Numbered from the stretch's first letter, positions 43,221-51,992 are shown. The stretch: DNA of 64,000 nt from Xanthobacteraceae bacterium (GCA_023954195.1 JAMLIK010000002.1:744001-808000), one strand, 5' to 3'. Notes: generated by a model from the letters alone, not told the origin. A program made the numbers and translations.

Positions 43221-44081
43221 ATGGCGCTCAGTTACGACCAGCTCATGGCGCTCAAGAGCACGGGCCAGCGCTACAGCTACACCGATCGCGAGGTGATGCT
43301 CTACGCCTACGGCATCGGGCTCGGCGCCGATCCGATGGACGAGAACGAGCTGGCCTTCGTCAACGAGGCGTGTTTCACCGAACGGCCGCTCAAGGTGGTG
43401 CCGACGTTCGCGTCGGTCGCGGCCTGGGGCTCCGGCCCCGGCGACATGGAGTTGAACCGCTTGATGGTGGTGGACGGCGAGCGCGACATCACCTTTCACC
43501 AGCCGATGCCGGTCGCGGCCGACATCACCGCCGATTCCACCGTGCTTGGCGCGTTCGACAAGGGCAAGGACAAGGGCCTGGTGATCCGCCACCAGACCGT
43601 GCTCAGAAACGACAAGGGCGCGGCGCTGGCGACGCTGGTGGCGTCGCGCTTCGCGCGCGGCGACGGTGGCATCGGCGGCCCCTCGGACGGCCAGCCCGAG
43701 CCGCATCCGGTGCCCGCGCGCGCCCCGGACCGCAGCGTCGACATCGCCACGCGGCCGGACCAGGCGCTGATCTATCGGCTCTGCGGCGACCGCAATCCGC
43801 TGCACAGCGATCCCGAATTCGCCAAGCGCGCCGGCTTTCCGCGCCCCATCCTGCATGGCATGTGCACCTATGGCCTGACCTGCCGTGGCGTGTTGCAGAC
43901 CTATGCCGATTATGATCCGTCGGCGTTCCGCCGCCACGCGGTGCGGTTCTCCGCCCCGGTCTATCCCGGCGAGACCGTGACGATGGATTTGTGGAAGGAC
44001 GGCAATGTGATCTCGTTCGAGGCCAAGGTGAAGTCGCGCGGCGTCACCGTAATCAAGAACGGCCGGACGGAACTGGGGTAG
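43221..44081 (+). CDS. MaoC-type 2-enoyl-CoA hydratase (MFE-2 hydratase-like)
   Basis: 286 residues, a double hot-dog protein. The C-terminal half has the (R)-specific hydratase motif: YRLCGDRNPLHSDPEFAKRA, then GFPRPILHGMCTYG, with the catalytic Asp/His pair. It hydrates trans-2-enoyl-CoA to (R)-3-hydroxyacyl-CoA. GGAGG lies 10 bases before the ATG. The SDR downstream would oxidise its product. Confidence 0.92.
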   Translation: MALSYDQLMALKSTGQRYSYTDREVMLYAYGIGLGADPMDENELAFVNEACFTERPLKVVPTFASVAAWGSGPGDMELNRLMVVDGERDITFHQPMPVAADITADSTVLGAFDKGKDKGLVIRHQTVLRNDKGAALATLVASRFARGDGGIGGPSDGQPEPHPVPARAPDRSVDIATRPDQALIYRLCGDRNPLHSDPEFAKRAGFPRPILHGMCTYGLTCRGVLQTYADYDPSAFRRHAVRFSAPVYPGETVTMDLWKDGNVISFEAKVKSRGVTVIKNGRTELG

Positions 44082-44082
44082 C

Positions 44083-44229
44083 GGGCTGTTAAAAATGGCT
44101 CCGTGCCCCGGGCGCGCTGCGGCGCGAAGTGACGCTGCGCAGAACCGGGGCCGTTCCAAGCGCGGTGTTCGCGACGGTCCCGGCTCTGCGGTGCATCGTA
44201 AGAACGCTGCACCGCGTCCGGGACACAGG
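44083..44229. repeat. dispersed 147-base repeat, copy B1
   Basis: Starts GGGCTGTTAAAAATGGCTCC, then CCCGGGCGCGCTGCGGCGCGA and CCGGGGCCGTTCCA, ends TCCGGGACACAGG. It is about 80 percent alike by eye to 49381-49525. It separates the MaoC and SDR genes. Confidence 0.75.
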
Positions 44230-44246
44230 ACAAGCGAGGTGACACC

Positions 44247-45119
44247 ATGGGATTGCTCGACGGAAAAGTGGCGCTGATTACCGGCGCGGGCGGTGGGCTC
44301 GGCGAGGCTTACGCAAAACTGTTCGCGCGCGAGGGCGCGGCGGTGGTGGTCAACGATCTCGGCGGGCCGCGCGACGGCAGCGGCTCCGACCTCTCGATGG
44401 CTGAGAAGGTGGTCGAGGCGATCAAGGCGGAGGGCGGTCGCGCCGTCGCCAACGGCGCCGACATCTCCACCATGGCCGGCGGGCAGTCGGTGTTCGACGA
44501 CGCCATCAAGCATTTCGGCCGCGCCGACATTCTCGTCAACAACGCCGGCATCCTGCTCGACCGCTCCTTCGTCAAGATGACCGAGGCGGATTGGGACAAG
44601 TGCCTCAAAGTGCATCTCAAGGGCACGTTCTGCGTCACCTCGCCGGTATTCCGCTGGATGAAGGACAACGGCGGCGGCGTCATCGTCAACACCTCGTCGA
44701 CGTCTGGGCTGATCGGCAATTTCGGCCAGAGCAATTACGGCGCTGCGAAGGGTGGCATCTGGGGCCTCTCGAACGTCCTGGCCATCGAGGGCCGCAAGTC
44801 CAACATCCGGGTCTGGACGCTGGCGCCGGGCGCGCTCACCCGCATGACCGCCGACCTGCAACGCTATATCGACAATCCCGGCGCGGCGCTGGGCCCGGAC
44901 GGCATCGCGCCCGCCGTGCTATACATGGTCAGCGAACTGTCGGGCGACCAGACCGGCAAGGTGCTCGGCGTCTCCGGCCCGCGCGGCGTGCGCGAGATGA
45001 AGATGCTGGAAATGGAAGGCTGGAAGCCGCCGCATGACGGCTGGAAGGCCGAGGACATCGTCACCCACGCCAAGGAGATTTTCTTCTCCGACGAGACGAT
45101 GGCCGCGCGACGATTTTGA
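44247..45119 (+). CDS. SDR-family 3-hydroxyacyl-CoA dehydrogenase (MFE-2 dehydrogenase-like)
   Basis: 290 residues. Cofactor motif TGAGGGLGEAYA, NNAG at the strand end, and the catalytic S-Y-K set (NTSSTSGLIGNFGQSNYGAAK, with YxxxK). The insert VVVNDLGGPRDGSGSD is typical of the dehydrogenase part of peroxisomal multifunctional enzyme 2. It would oxidise (R)-3-hydroxyacyl-CoA, the product of the upstream hydratase. Confidence 0.9.
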   Translation: MGLLDGKVALITGAGGGLGEAYAKLFAREGAAVVVNDLGGPRDGSGSDLSMAEKVVEAIKAEGGRAVANGADISTMAGGQSVFDDAIKHFGRADILVNNAGILLDRSFVKMTEADWDKCLKVHLKGTFCVTSPVFRWMKDNGGGVIVNTSSTSGLIGNFGQSNYGAAKGGIWGLSNVLAIEGRKSNIRVWTLAPGALTRMTADLQRYIDNPGAALGPDGIAPAVLYMVSELSGDQTGKVLGVSGPRGVREMKMLEMEGWKPPHDGWKAEDIVTHAKEIFFSDETMAARRF

Positions 45120-45129
45120 GAGAACCGCG

Positions 45130-46083
45130 ATGAAGCTCACCCATGAGGCCGCCGGCACCTTCGCGATCGCCCCGACGCCGTTCCACGACGATGGCCGCAT
45201 CGATGACGGCTCGATCGACCGGCTGGTCGATTTCTACACCGAGGTCGGCTGCGACGGCGTCACCGTGCTCGGCATTCTCGGCGAGGCGCCGAAGATGGAC
45301 GCAGGCGAAGCCGAAGCCGTGGCGCGGCGTTTCATCAAGCGCGCGGCCTCGCTGCAAACCGTGGTCGGCGTTTCAGCGCCCGGCTTCGCCGCGATGCGCG
45401 CGCTGGCGCGGGCGTCGATGGAGGCGGGCGCGGCGGCGGTGATGATCGCCCCGACGCCGAATTTGCGCACCGACGACCAGATCGTCGCTTACTTCAAGCA
45501 GGCGGTGGAGGCGATCGGCGAGGATGTCCCGTGGGTGTTGCAGGATTATCCGCTGACCTTGAGCGTGGTGATGACGCCTTCGGTGATCCGCAGGATCGTG
45601 ATGGACAATCCGTCCTGCGTGATGCTCAAGCACGAGGACTGGCCGGGCCTTGAGAAGATCACCACGCTGCGCGACTTCCAGAAAGACGGTTCGCTGCGGC
45701 CGCTGTCGATTCTCACCGGCAACGGCGCGACCTTCCTCGATTTCGAGATGGAGCGCGGCGCCGACGGGGCGATGACCGGCTACGCCTTTCCCGAACTGCT
45801 GATCGATGTGGTGCGGCTGTCGAAGGCGGGCAGCCGCGACGCCGCGCACGACCTGTTCGACGCGCATCTGCCGCTGATCCGCTACGAGCAGCAGCCCGGC
45901 GTCGGGCTCGCGGTGCGCAAATACGTGCTCAACAAGCGCGGCGTCATCGCCTCCGCCGTGCAGCGCAAGCCGGGCTCGGCGCTCAGCGCCATCGCGCGGG
46001 CCGAGGTGGACTATCTGCTGTCCCGCGTGGCGAGCGTCGACAAGCGCGCGCTGACCATGCCGCGCGCAAGCGCCGCCGGTTAG
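45130..46083 (+). CDS. dihydrodipicolinate synthase family aldolase/lyase
   Basis: 317 residues from ATG 45130, 10 bases after the SDR stop. TIM-barrel Schiff-base enzyme: GILGEAPKMD in place of GTTGE, LQDYPL with the catalytic Tyr, and VMLKHEDWPG with the Schiff-base Lys. True DapA is unlikely given the divergent GTTGE motif and the catabolic context. The substrate may be a 2-keto or hydroxy acid. Confidence 0.88.
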   Translation: MKLTHEAAGTFAIAPTPFHDDGRIDDGSIDRLVDFYTEVGCDGVTVLGILGEAPKMDAGEAEAVARRFIKRAASLQTVVGVSAPGFAAMRALARASMEAGAAAVMIAPTPNLRTDDQIVAYFKQAVEAIGEDVPWVLQDYPLTLSVVMTPSVIRRIVMDNPSCVMLKHEDWPGLEKITTLRDFQKDGSLRPLSILTGNGATFLDFEMERGADGAMTGYAFPELLIDVVRLSKAGSRDAAHDLFDAHLPLIRYEQQPGVGLAVRKYVLNKRGVIASAVQRKPGSALSAIARAEVDYLLSRVASVDKRALTMPRASAAG

Positions 46084-46093
46084 GAGATCGTCC

Positions 46094-46894
46094 ATGTCCG
46101 TTCAAGCTGTCACCGCGCGTCCGGCCTCGACCATCCTGTTGCTGCGCGGCGGCGCCAGCGCCATCGAAGTGTTCATGATGGTGCGGCACTACCAGATCGA
46201 ATTCGCCTCCGGCGCGCTGGTGTTTCCCGGCGGCAGCGTCGATCCGGGCGATCGCGACATCGCGGGCGACGCCGCGCTTTGCGACGCGGCGGGGGATGCG
46301 GACACGATGGCGGCGCAATTTCGCGTCGCCGCGATCCGCGAGACATTCGAGGAGAGCGGCATCCTGCTGGCGCGCCCGCGCGACTCGCAGGAACTCATCA
46401 CCGCGTCGCGCGCCGCGTCGATTGCCGATGCGCACCGCGCCGCGCTGTGCGAGGGCAAGACCTCGTTTCGCGAGATTCTCGCGGCGAATGAACTGATCCC
46501 GGCGATCGATCGCCTCGCCCACTACGCGCACTGGATCACGCCCGAGGGACTGCCCAAGCGCTTCGATACGCATTTCTTCCTGGCCAAAGCGCCGCCGGAG
46601 CAGGTCGGCGCCCATGACGGCCGCGAGTCGACCGACTCGATCTGGGTTTCGCCGCGCGAGGCGCTGGACGGCGGCGAGAGCGGCCGCTTCATCCTGCCGT
46701 TTCCCACCATCCGCAACCTCATCAAGCTCGGCAAGCAGACGAGCGTCGAGGCCGCGCTTGAGGACGCGCGGCGTTCGCCGGTGGTGACGGTAATGCCGGT
46801 AATCACCCGCGACGGCGACAAGCGCCGCCTGCGCATTCCGGCCGAAGCCGGTTACGACGGCGAGCTGTTCGAGATGCCGGCCGGCGCGAGGTGA
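46094..46894 (+). CDS. Nudix hydrolase (NUDT19/acyl-CoA diphosphatase-like)
   Basis: 266 residues. The Nudix box is extended by an insert: FPGGSVDPGD near residue 44, then AAIRETFEESGILLA near 78-92 (the RExxEExG part is intact). This long-insert arrangement is typical of NUDT19-type CoA/acyl-CoA diphosphatases. A role in recycling CoA esters would fit its place behind the acyl-CoA genes. It lies 10 bases after the aldolase gene. Confidence 0.88.
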   Translation: MSVQAVTARPASTILLLRGGASAIEVFMMVRHYQIEFASGALVFPGGSVDPGDRDIAGDAALCDAAGDADTMAAQFRVAAIRETFEESGILLARPRDSQELITASRAASIADAHRAALCEGKTSFREILAANELIPAIDRLAHYAHWITPEGLPKRFDTHFFLAKAPPEQVGAHDGRESTDSIWVSPREALDGGESGRFILPFPTIRNLIKLGKQTSVEAALEDARRSPVVTVMPVITRDGDKRRLRIPAEAGYDGELFEMPAGAR

Positions 46895-46913
46895 TTGGAA
46901 CCGTTCCAGTCTG

Positions 46914-46942
46914 TTGACAGTCTTTGCATCGCTGTCCTAGCC
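46914..46942 (+). promoter_or_regulatory. candidate promoter for the PQQ dehydrogenase gene
   Basis: A consensus -35 TTGACA (46914-46919) lies 20 bases behind the Nudix stop. At 17-base spacing the -10 would be CTAGCC, which is poor. An activator-dependent promoter is possible. Confidence 0.3.
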
Positions 46943-46979
46943 TTGATGCGGCCCGCGAGAGGCTATCAGGGAGGACGTC

Positions 46980-49157
46980 ATGCGGAAGCTTCCACGTTCG
47001 ATTGGCGGCGCGTCGTCGCATTCCGGTCGGGGGCGCGGCCCCTTGCCCAGACAAGCCTTGCGCGGCATCGCCATGGCTGTGCTCGCGGTCTCGCTCGGCT
47101 GCGGCGGCGCCAGCGCGCAGGACGCCAAGGGCTCGGCGGCGCACATCAAGGCGGTGACGTCGGCGATCGACAGCAAGGCGATCGAAGCCAATGCCGCGAC
47201 CACCAAGGATTGGCTCAGCTACGGCCTCGACTACGCCGAAACCCGCTTCAGCAAGCTCGACAAGATCAATGACGGCAACGTCAAGGATCTTGGCCTGATG
47301 TGGACCTATAACCTCGAATCGATCCGTGGCGTCGAGGCGACGCCGCTGGTGGTCGATGGCGTGATGTACGTCACGGCGTCGTGGAGCGTGGTCCATGCCG
47401 TCGATGCCCGCACCGGCAAGCGGATCTGGAGCTATGATCCGGGCGTCGATCGCTCCAGGGGCTTCCGCGGCTGCTGCGACGTCGTCAATCGCGGCGTCGC
47501 GCTCTACAAGGGCAAGGTGTTCGTCGGCGCCTTTGACGGCCGTCTCGTGGCGCTGGACGCGGCGACCGGCGCCAAGGTCTGGGAAACCGACACCATCATC
47601 GACCATGCCCACTCCTATACCGTGACCGGCGCGCCGCGCGTCATCAACGGCAAGGTCATCATCGGCAACGGCGGCGCGGAATACGGCGTGCGCGGTTACG
47701 TGTCGGCCTATGACACCGAAACCGGCAAGCTGGCATGGCGCTGGTTCACCGTGCCCGGCGACCCGTCGAAGCCGTTCGAGGACGAGTCGATGGAGAAGGC
47801 CGCCAAGACCTGGGATCCGTCCGGCAAGTACTGGGTCAACGGTGGCGGCGGCACGCCATGGGACACCATGGCCTATGATCCGCAGTTGAACCTGCTCTAT
47901 ATCGGCACCGGCAACGGCTCGCCGTGGAATCGCAAGCTGCGCAGCCCCGCCGGCGGCGACAACCTCTATCTGGCGTCGATCGTCGCGCTCAATCCCGATA
48001 CCGGCAAATACGTCTGGCACTATCAGGAAACCCCCGGCGACAACTGGGACTACACCTCGACGCAGCCGATGATCCTGGCCGACCTGACCATCGAGGGCCA
48101 GCCGCGCAAGGTCATCCTGCACGCACCGAAGAACGGCTTCTTCTTCGTCATCGACCGCACCAACGGCAAGTTCATCTCCGCGAAGAACTTCGTCGATGTG
48201 AACTGGGCCACCGGCTACGACAAGGACGGCCGGCCGATCGAGGTGGCGGAAGCGCGCGGCGACAAGCCGTTCGATGCGATCCCCGGTCCGTTCGGCGCGC
48301 ACAACTGGCACCCGATGTCGTTCAACCCGCAGACCGGCCTGGTCTATCTGCCGGCGCAGCACGTGCCGCTCAACCTGACCGCGGAGCCGACCTTCGCGCA
48401 AAACGCGGTAGTGCCGGGCAAGCCGATGTCCGGCATCGGCTGGAACATCGGCTTCTCCGTCAACGCGGAGCCGCCGAAAAGCCAGCCGTTCGGCCGACTG
48501 ATCGCGTGGGATCCGGTCAAGCAGCAGCAGGTATGGAAGCAGGACTATGTCTCGCCGTGGAACGGCGGCACGCTGACCACGGCGGGCAACCTGGTGTTCC
48601 AGGGCACCGCCGACGGCCGCTTCGTCGCCTATAACGCCAAGACCGGCGACAAGCTGTGGGAGCAGTCCACCGGCACCGGCGTGGTGGCGGGGGCCTCGAC
48701 CTACATGGTGGACGGCGTGCAATACGTCTCCATCGCGGTCGGCTGGGGCGGCGTGTTCGGCCTGACCCAGCGCGCCACCGCTCGGGAGGGAGCGGGAACG
48801 GTGTACACCTTCGCCATCGGCGGCAAGGCCAAGCCACCGGAGTTCACCAAGCTGCAACTCGCCGGCCTCATCGAGGGCGTCAAGTACGACCCCAAGGATG
48901 TCGGACCGGGGACGCTGGTCTACATCGCCCACTGCGCGTTCTGCCACGGCGTGCCGGGGGTGGACAAAGGCGGCAACATTCCCAATCTCGGCTATTCGGC
49001 TCCGGCAACCATCACCCACCTGAAGGATTTCGTCCTCAAGGGGCCGCTGATGGACAAGGGGATGCCGGACTTCACCGGCAAGCTCTCCGAGACCGATATC
49101 CGCCAGATCACGGCGTTCATTCAGGGCACGGCGGACGCCATCCGTCCGAAGAAGTAA
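46980..49157 (+). CDS. PQQ-dependent quinohemoprotein alcohol dehydrogenase with C-terminal cytochrome c domain
   Basis: 725 residues. A signal peptide ends near ASAQ (47). An eight-bladed PQQ propeller follows, with the vicinal disulfide Cys165-Cys166 (RGCCDVV) and the catalytic Asp357 (GDNWDYTSTQ). The residue two after it is Thr and not Asp, pointing to calcium rather than a lanthanide. The C-terminal domain binds haem c through CAFCH (652-656). The enzyme oxidises primary alcohols in the periplasm. GGGAGG lies 5 bases before the ATG. PQQ synthesis genes are not in the window. Confidence 0.93.
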   Translation: MRKLPRSIGGASSHSGRGRGPLPRQALRGIAMAVLAVSLGCGGASAQDAKGSAAHIKAVTSAIDSKAIEANAATTKDWLSYGLDYAETRFSKLDKINDGNVKDLGLMWTYNLESIRGVEATPLVVDGVMYVTASWSVVHAVDARTGKRIWSYDPGVDRSRGFRGCCDVVNRGVALYKGKVFVGAFDGRLVALDAATGAKVWETDTIIDHAHSYTVTGAPRVINGKVIIGNGGAEYGVRGYVSAYDTETGKLAWRWFTVPGDPSKPFEDESMEKAAKTWDPSGKYWVNGGGGTPWDTMAYDPQLNLLYIGTGNGSPWNRKLRSPAGGDNLYLASIVALNPDTGKYVWHYQETPGDNWDYTSTQPMILADLTIEGQPRKVILHAPKNGFFFVIDRTNGKFISAKNFVDVNWATGYDKDGRPIEVAEARGDKPFDAIPGPFGAHNWHPMSFNPQTGLVYLPAQHVPLNLTAEPTFAQNAVVPGKPMSGIGWNIGFSVNAEPPKSQPFGRLIAWDPVKQQQVWKQDYVSPWNGGTLTTAGNLVFQGTADGRFVAYNAKTGDKLWEQSTGTGVVAGASTYMVDGVQYVSIAVGWGGVFGLTQRATAREGAGTVYTFAIGGKAKPPEFTKLQLAGLIEGVKYDPKDVGPGTLVYIAHCAFCHGVPGVDKGGNIPNLGYSAPATITHLKDFVLKGPLMDKGMPDFTGKLSETDIRQITAFIQGTADAIRPKK

Positions 49158-49238
49158 CAGCCCCGGTCCGGCCTCGCGCCGGGCCGGGCGACCTTGCGGC
49201 GCGTCGGGCGACCGGCGCGCCGCGTCCATGCGGCTTCC

Positions 49239-49326
49239 TCGCGCGAACCGGATTCCGCTTCGCGCGACAAAACTCTTAAGCATGATCCCGAAAAGTGGAA
49301 CCCGGTTTTCGGAAAAGATCATGCTC
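49239..49326. repeat. dispersed GCATGATCCCGAAAAG palindromic repeat
   Basis: GCATGATCCCGAAAAGTGG and TTTTCGGAAAAGATCATGC are inverted arms around AACCCGG. A preceding part (GCGCGAACCGGATTCCGCTT) carries another small palindrome. This is a familiar dispersed element in Bradyrhizobium- and Mesorhizobium-like genomes. Confidence 0.75.
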
Positions 49327-49373
49327 GAATAAAAAGATAGGCGACAAGTCCGATTCAACGCAGTTGAATCGGA

Positions 49374-49570
49374 CTCTCGTGGGCTGTTGAAAATGGTTCC
49401 GTGCCCCGGACGCGCTGCGGCACGAAGTGACGCCGCGCCGAACCGGGGCCGTTCCAGACACCGCATTTGCGACGGTCCCGATTCTGCGACGCAGCGTTTC
49501 ACGCTGCATCGCGCCCGAGACACGGCGGAAATGGATGTGGACCTGGCCGTTTTTCAATAGCCTGCGAGAG
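49374..49570. repeat. copy B2 of the 147-base repeat with terminal inverted repeats
   Basis: The core 49381-49525 matches copy B1. Here the outer ends also mirror each other: CTCTCGTGGGCTGTTGAAAA (49374) and the complement of CTCTCGCAGGCTATTGAAAA (to 49570). That gives a MITE-like shape of about 197 bases. Confidence 0.7.
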
Positions 49571-49637
49571 TGTGATCGAGCGAACCGGTTCTCCGGTTTG
49601 CGCGATCACGCTCGAACGGCGTTTCCACACGCGGCAG

Positions 49638-51410
49638 GTGACCGTGCTCGTTCCGCAACTCGCGATTGATCTGACCGGACCGGGAGCGCTGATCGGAGCA
49701 GGTGTCATCGCCGGCCTGATCGGCGCCGCGCTGGGCTATGCCGTGGCGCTCGCCGGCCGGTGGCGGAGCGCCGCCGCGGGCGAGGTGGCGCGCCGGTCGC
49801 TGGCCGAGCGCCGGTTCGCGGAAGCCGAGGAAAGCTACCGCAAGCTGTTCGACAGCTCGATCGACGGCATCTATGTCACCACGCCCGACGGCCAGTTGCT
49901 GAACGCCAACCCGGCGCTGGCGCGGATGATGGGCTATGTCAGCGCGCGCGAGCTGATCGACGCCGTCGCCGATGTTGCCGGCACGATCTATCTCGATCCC
50001 GCGATGCGCGCGGAATATCAGAACCGCATGGCGCGCGACGGCATGGTGCGCGAATTCGAATATCAGGCCCGGCGGCGCGACGGCAGCGTGCTCTGGCTCT
50101 CCGACAGCGCGACGACGGTGCGGGACGAAGCGGGCAAGGTGGTGCGCTACGAGGGCGTGGTCCGCGACATCACCAATCAGAAGCGGGCGGAGGGCGAGGT
50201 CGCCGAGGGACGCCGCCGCTTGCAGGAGGTGATCGATACCGTGCCGGCGGTCATCAACGTCAAGGACATGCGGATGCGCTATGTCCTGATGAACCGCTAC
50301 ATGGCGAACATCTTCAATATCGAGCCGGAAGACGCCATCGGCCGCACCACGTCCGACATCATGTCGCGCTACGGCGCCGACAAAACCGACGAGAACGACC
50401 GGCGCGTGATCGAATCCGGACAGGAGTTGGGCTTCTACGAGGAGGAGTATGTCGATTCGTCCGGCGTTATGCGCCAGTGGCTGGTCAACAAGCTGCCGCT
50501 GCGCGATTCCGACGGCGAGATCAGGCAGATCGTCACGGTCGCGCTCGACATCGGCGAGCGCAAGCGCAACGAGCAAGAGATGCGCAAGGCGCGCGACGCC
50601 GCCGAGGCGACCTTGCAGCATCTGCGGGAAACGCAGAACTCGCTGATCGAGGCCGAGAAGCTGGCGGCGCTCGGCCGCCTGGTGGCGGGCGTGGCCCACG
50701 AGGTCAACAATCCGGTCGGCATCAGCCTGACGGTGGCCTCGTCGCTGGAGCGCAAGGCGGCGATATTCGCAGAGGAGGTGGCGCGGGGCGCGTTGCGGCG
50801 CTCCAGCCTGAACGAGTTCGTCGAGACCAGCCGCAGCGCGGCGGCGCAACTGGTCGGCAACCTCAATCGCGCCGCCGAGCTTATTCAGTCGTTCAAGCAG
50901 GTCGCGGCGGATCGCAACTACTCCGACCAGCGCAGCTTCAATCTCGCCGATCTGACCGACCAGGTGGTGATGAGCCTGCGTCCCGGCATCCGCAAGCAGA
51001 ACCTCACGTTAAGCGTCGAATGCGAGCCGGGGCTGATGATGAACAGCTATCCCGGCCCCTACGGCCAGGTGCTGACCAACCTGTTCCTCAACTCGGTGGC
51101 GCATGCGTTTCCCGGCGGCGAGGCCGGCAAGGTCGATATCAAGGCGCGGGCCTGCGGCCCCGATCATGTCGAGGTGGAGTATTCCGACAACGGTCGCGGC
51201 ATGAGCCCGGAGATCCGGCGGCGCGCGTTCGATCCGTTCTTCACCACGCGACGCGACGAGGGCGGCACCGGTTTGGGTCTGCATATCGTCTACAGCATCG
51301 TCACCAGCCGCCTCGGCGGCCAGATTCATCTGGAGTCGGAGCCGGACAAGGGAACCCATGTGCGGATGATTCTGCCGCGCCACGCGCCCGGTGAATTCGC
51401 CGCGTCATAG
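49638..51410 (+). CDS. PAS-domain sensor histidine kinase
   Basis: About 590 residues if GTG 49638 is used. GTG 49572 or 49644 are alternatives; the frame is open further upstream but inside a repeat. An N-terminal membrane helix (GALIGAGVIAGLIGAALGYAV), two PAS domains (SYRKLFDSSIDGIYVTTPDG; IDTVPAVINVKDMRMRYVLM), and a phosphoacceptor His354 (AHEVNNPVG) followed by a HATPase domain (NLFLNS, DNGRGM, GTGLGLHI). It senses an unknown signal. No response regulator gene is adjacent. Confidence 0.87.
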   Translation: MTVLVPQLAIDLTGPGALIGAGVIAGLIGAALGYAVALAGRWRSAAAGEVARRSLAERRFAEAEESYRKLFDSSIDGIYVTTPDGQLLNANPALARMMGYVSARELIDAVADVAGTIYLDPAMRAEYQNRMARDGMVREFEYQARRRDGSVLWLSDSATTVRDEAGKVVRYEGVVRDITNQKRAEGEVAEGRRRLQEVIDTVPAVINVKDMRMRYVLMNRYMANIFNIEPEDAIGRTTSDIMSRYGADKTDENDRRVIESGQELGFYEEEYVDSSGVMRQWLVNKLPLRDSDGEIRQIVTVALDIGERKRNEQEMRKARDAAEATLQHLRETQNSLIEAEKLAALGRLVAGVAHEVNNPVGISLTVASSLERKAAIFAEEVARGALRRSSLNEFVETSRSAAAQLVGNLNRAAELIQSFKQVAADRNYSDQRSFNLADLTDQVVMSLRPGIRKQNLTLSVECEPGLMMNSYPGPYGQVLTNLFLNSVAHAFPGGEAGKVDIKARACGPDHVEVEYSDNGRGMSPEIRRRAFDPFFTTRRDEGGTGLGLHIVYSIVTSRLGGQIHLESEPDKGTHVRMILPRHAPGEFAAS

Positions 51411-51431
51411 CACGCGATGAACGTATCCCAG

Positions 51432-51553
51432 CGTCGTCCCCGCGCGGGCGAGGCCCCATAACCTCGGGCGCTGTTTATATAGAACGACCTTTGCCGTTGT
51501 TGATAAAGCCGAACCGCTGCGGCGTATGGGTCCGCGCCCGCGCGGGGACGACG
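51432..51553. repeat. dispersed GTCGTCCCCGC repeat, copy A6 (reversed)
   Basis: Same termini as copy A1, but the core CCGCTGCGGCGTATGGGTCC reads on the opposite strand. Flanking similarity continues to about 51600 (GTTGCAAATCCGCGGGCAAA), so the full repeat is longer than its palindromic ends. Confidence 0.8.
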
Positions 51554-51641
51554 CTGATCGAGTTGCAAATCCGCGGGCAAAATAAAATTCAGGTCGGATG
51601 CTCACGACGATATCGCGCGCGTCAATCCAAACCGATCACGC

Positions 51642-51992
51642 TCAATCGGCGTCCGCGAGCTTGCGCAGGGTGGCGGTGAAGATCTGGCTGGCTTTGCCGA
51701 CCAGCGCCGTTCCGGTCATGGTGCCGCCGGTGTCGGTGAAGCTGCCGGATACGCCGATGCCGACCGGCTGGCTTTGGCCGCCGAAGATCAGGTTCACGTC
51801 GGCGCTGCGGGTATGCTGGTTGACTTGCAGCTCGCCCTTGAAGACCGATCCCTCGATGATGTAGTGGCCGACATAGAAAAGGTAGGCGTCGCCGCCGAGG
51901 ATCCTGCCGTCGCGGAACACAACCACGCCGCTGCCTTTGCCGGTCCTGCCGTCGAGCAGATCGACGTGGACTGAATATAGCCCGTTCTTCAT
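51642..51992 (-). CDS. GrlR-like small beta-barrel protein
   Basis: 116 residues. The pattern MKNGLYSVHVDLLDGRTGKG, SGVVVFRDGRILGGDAYLFYVG, then TGTALVGKASQIFTATLRKL resembles GrlR, which in enteropathogenic E. coli restrains a type III secretion activator. No type III genes or GrlA homologue are in the window, so only the fold is inferred. A candidate promoter lies about 35-65 bases upstream. Confidence 0.7.
   Translation of the reverse strand: MKNGLYSVHVDLLDGRTGKGSGVVVFRDGRILGGDAYLFYVGHYIIEGSVFKGELQVNQHTRSADVNLIFGGQSQPVGIGVSGSFTDTGGTMTGTALVGKASQIFTATLRKLADAD

Larger units (their letters stand above)
49158..49637. other. repeat-filled spacer before the histidine kinase gene
   Basis: 480 bases without a convincing gene. 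Left to right: a GCATGATC palindrome (49239-49326), a small hairpin GATTCAACgcaGTTGAATC (49352-49370), and a B-type repeat with longer inverted ends (49374-49570). The sensor gene then begins close to the right end of the repeat. Confidence 0.6.

Noticed and set aside
45130-46083. Housekeeping DapA (lysine pathway)
   Set aside because: The GTTGE motif is replaced by GILGE and the gene sits in a catabolic acyl-CoA cluster. Only the family-level call is safe.
46803-49523. 906-codon open frame antisense to the PQQ dehydrogenase
   Set aside because: Same shadow effect. It crosses a dispersed repeat and shows no domain, while the plus-strand gene has full enzyme motifs.
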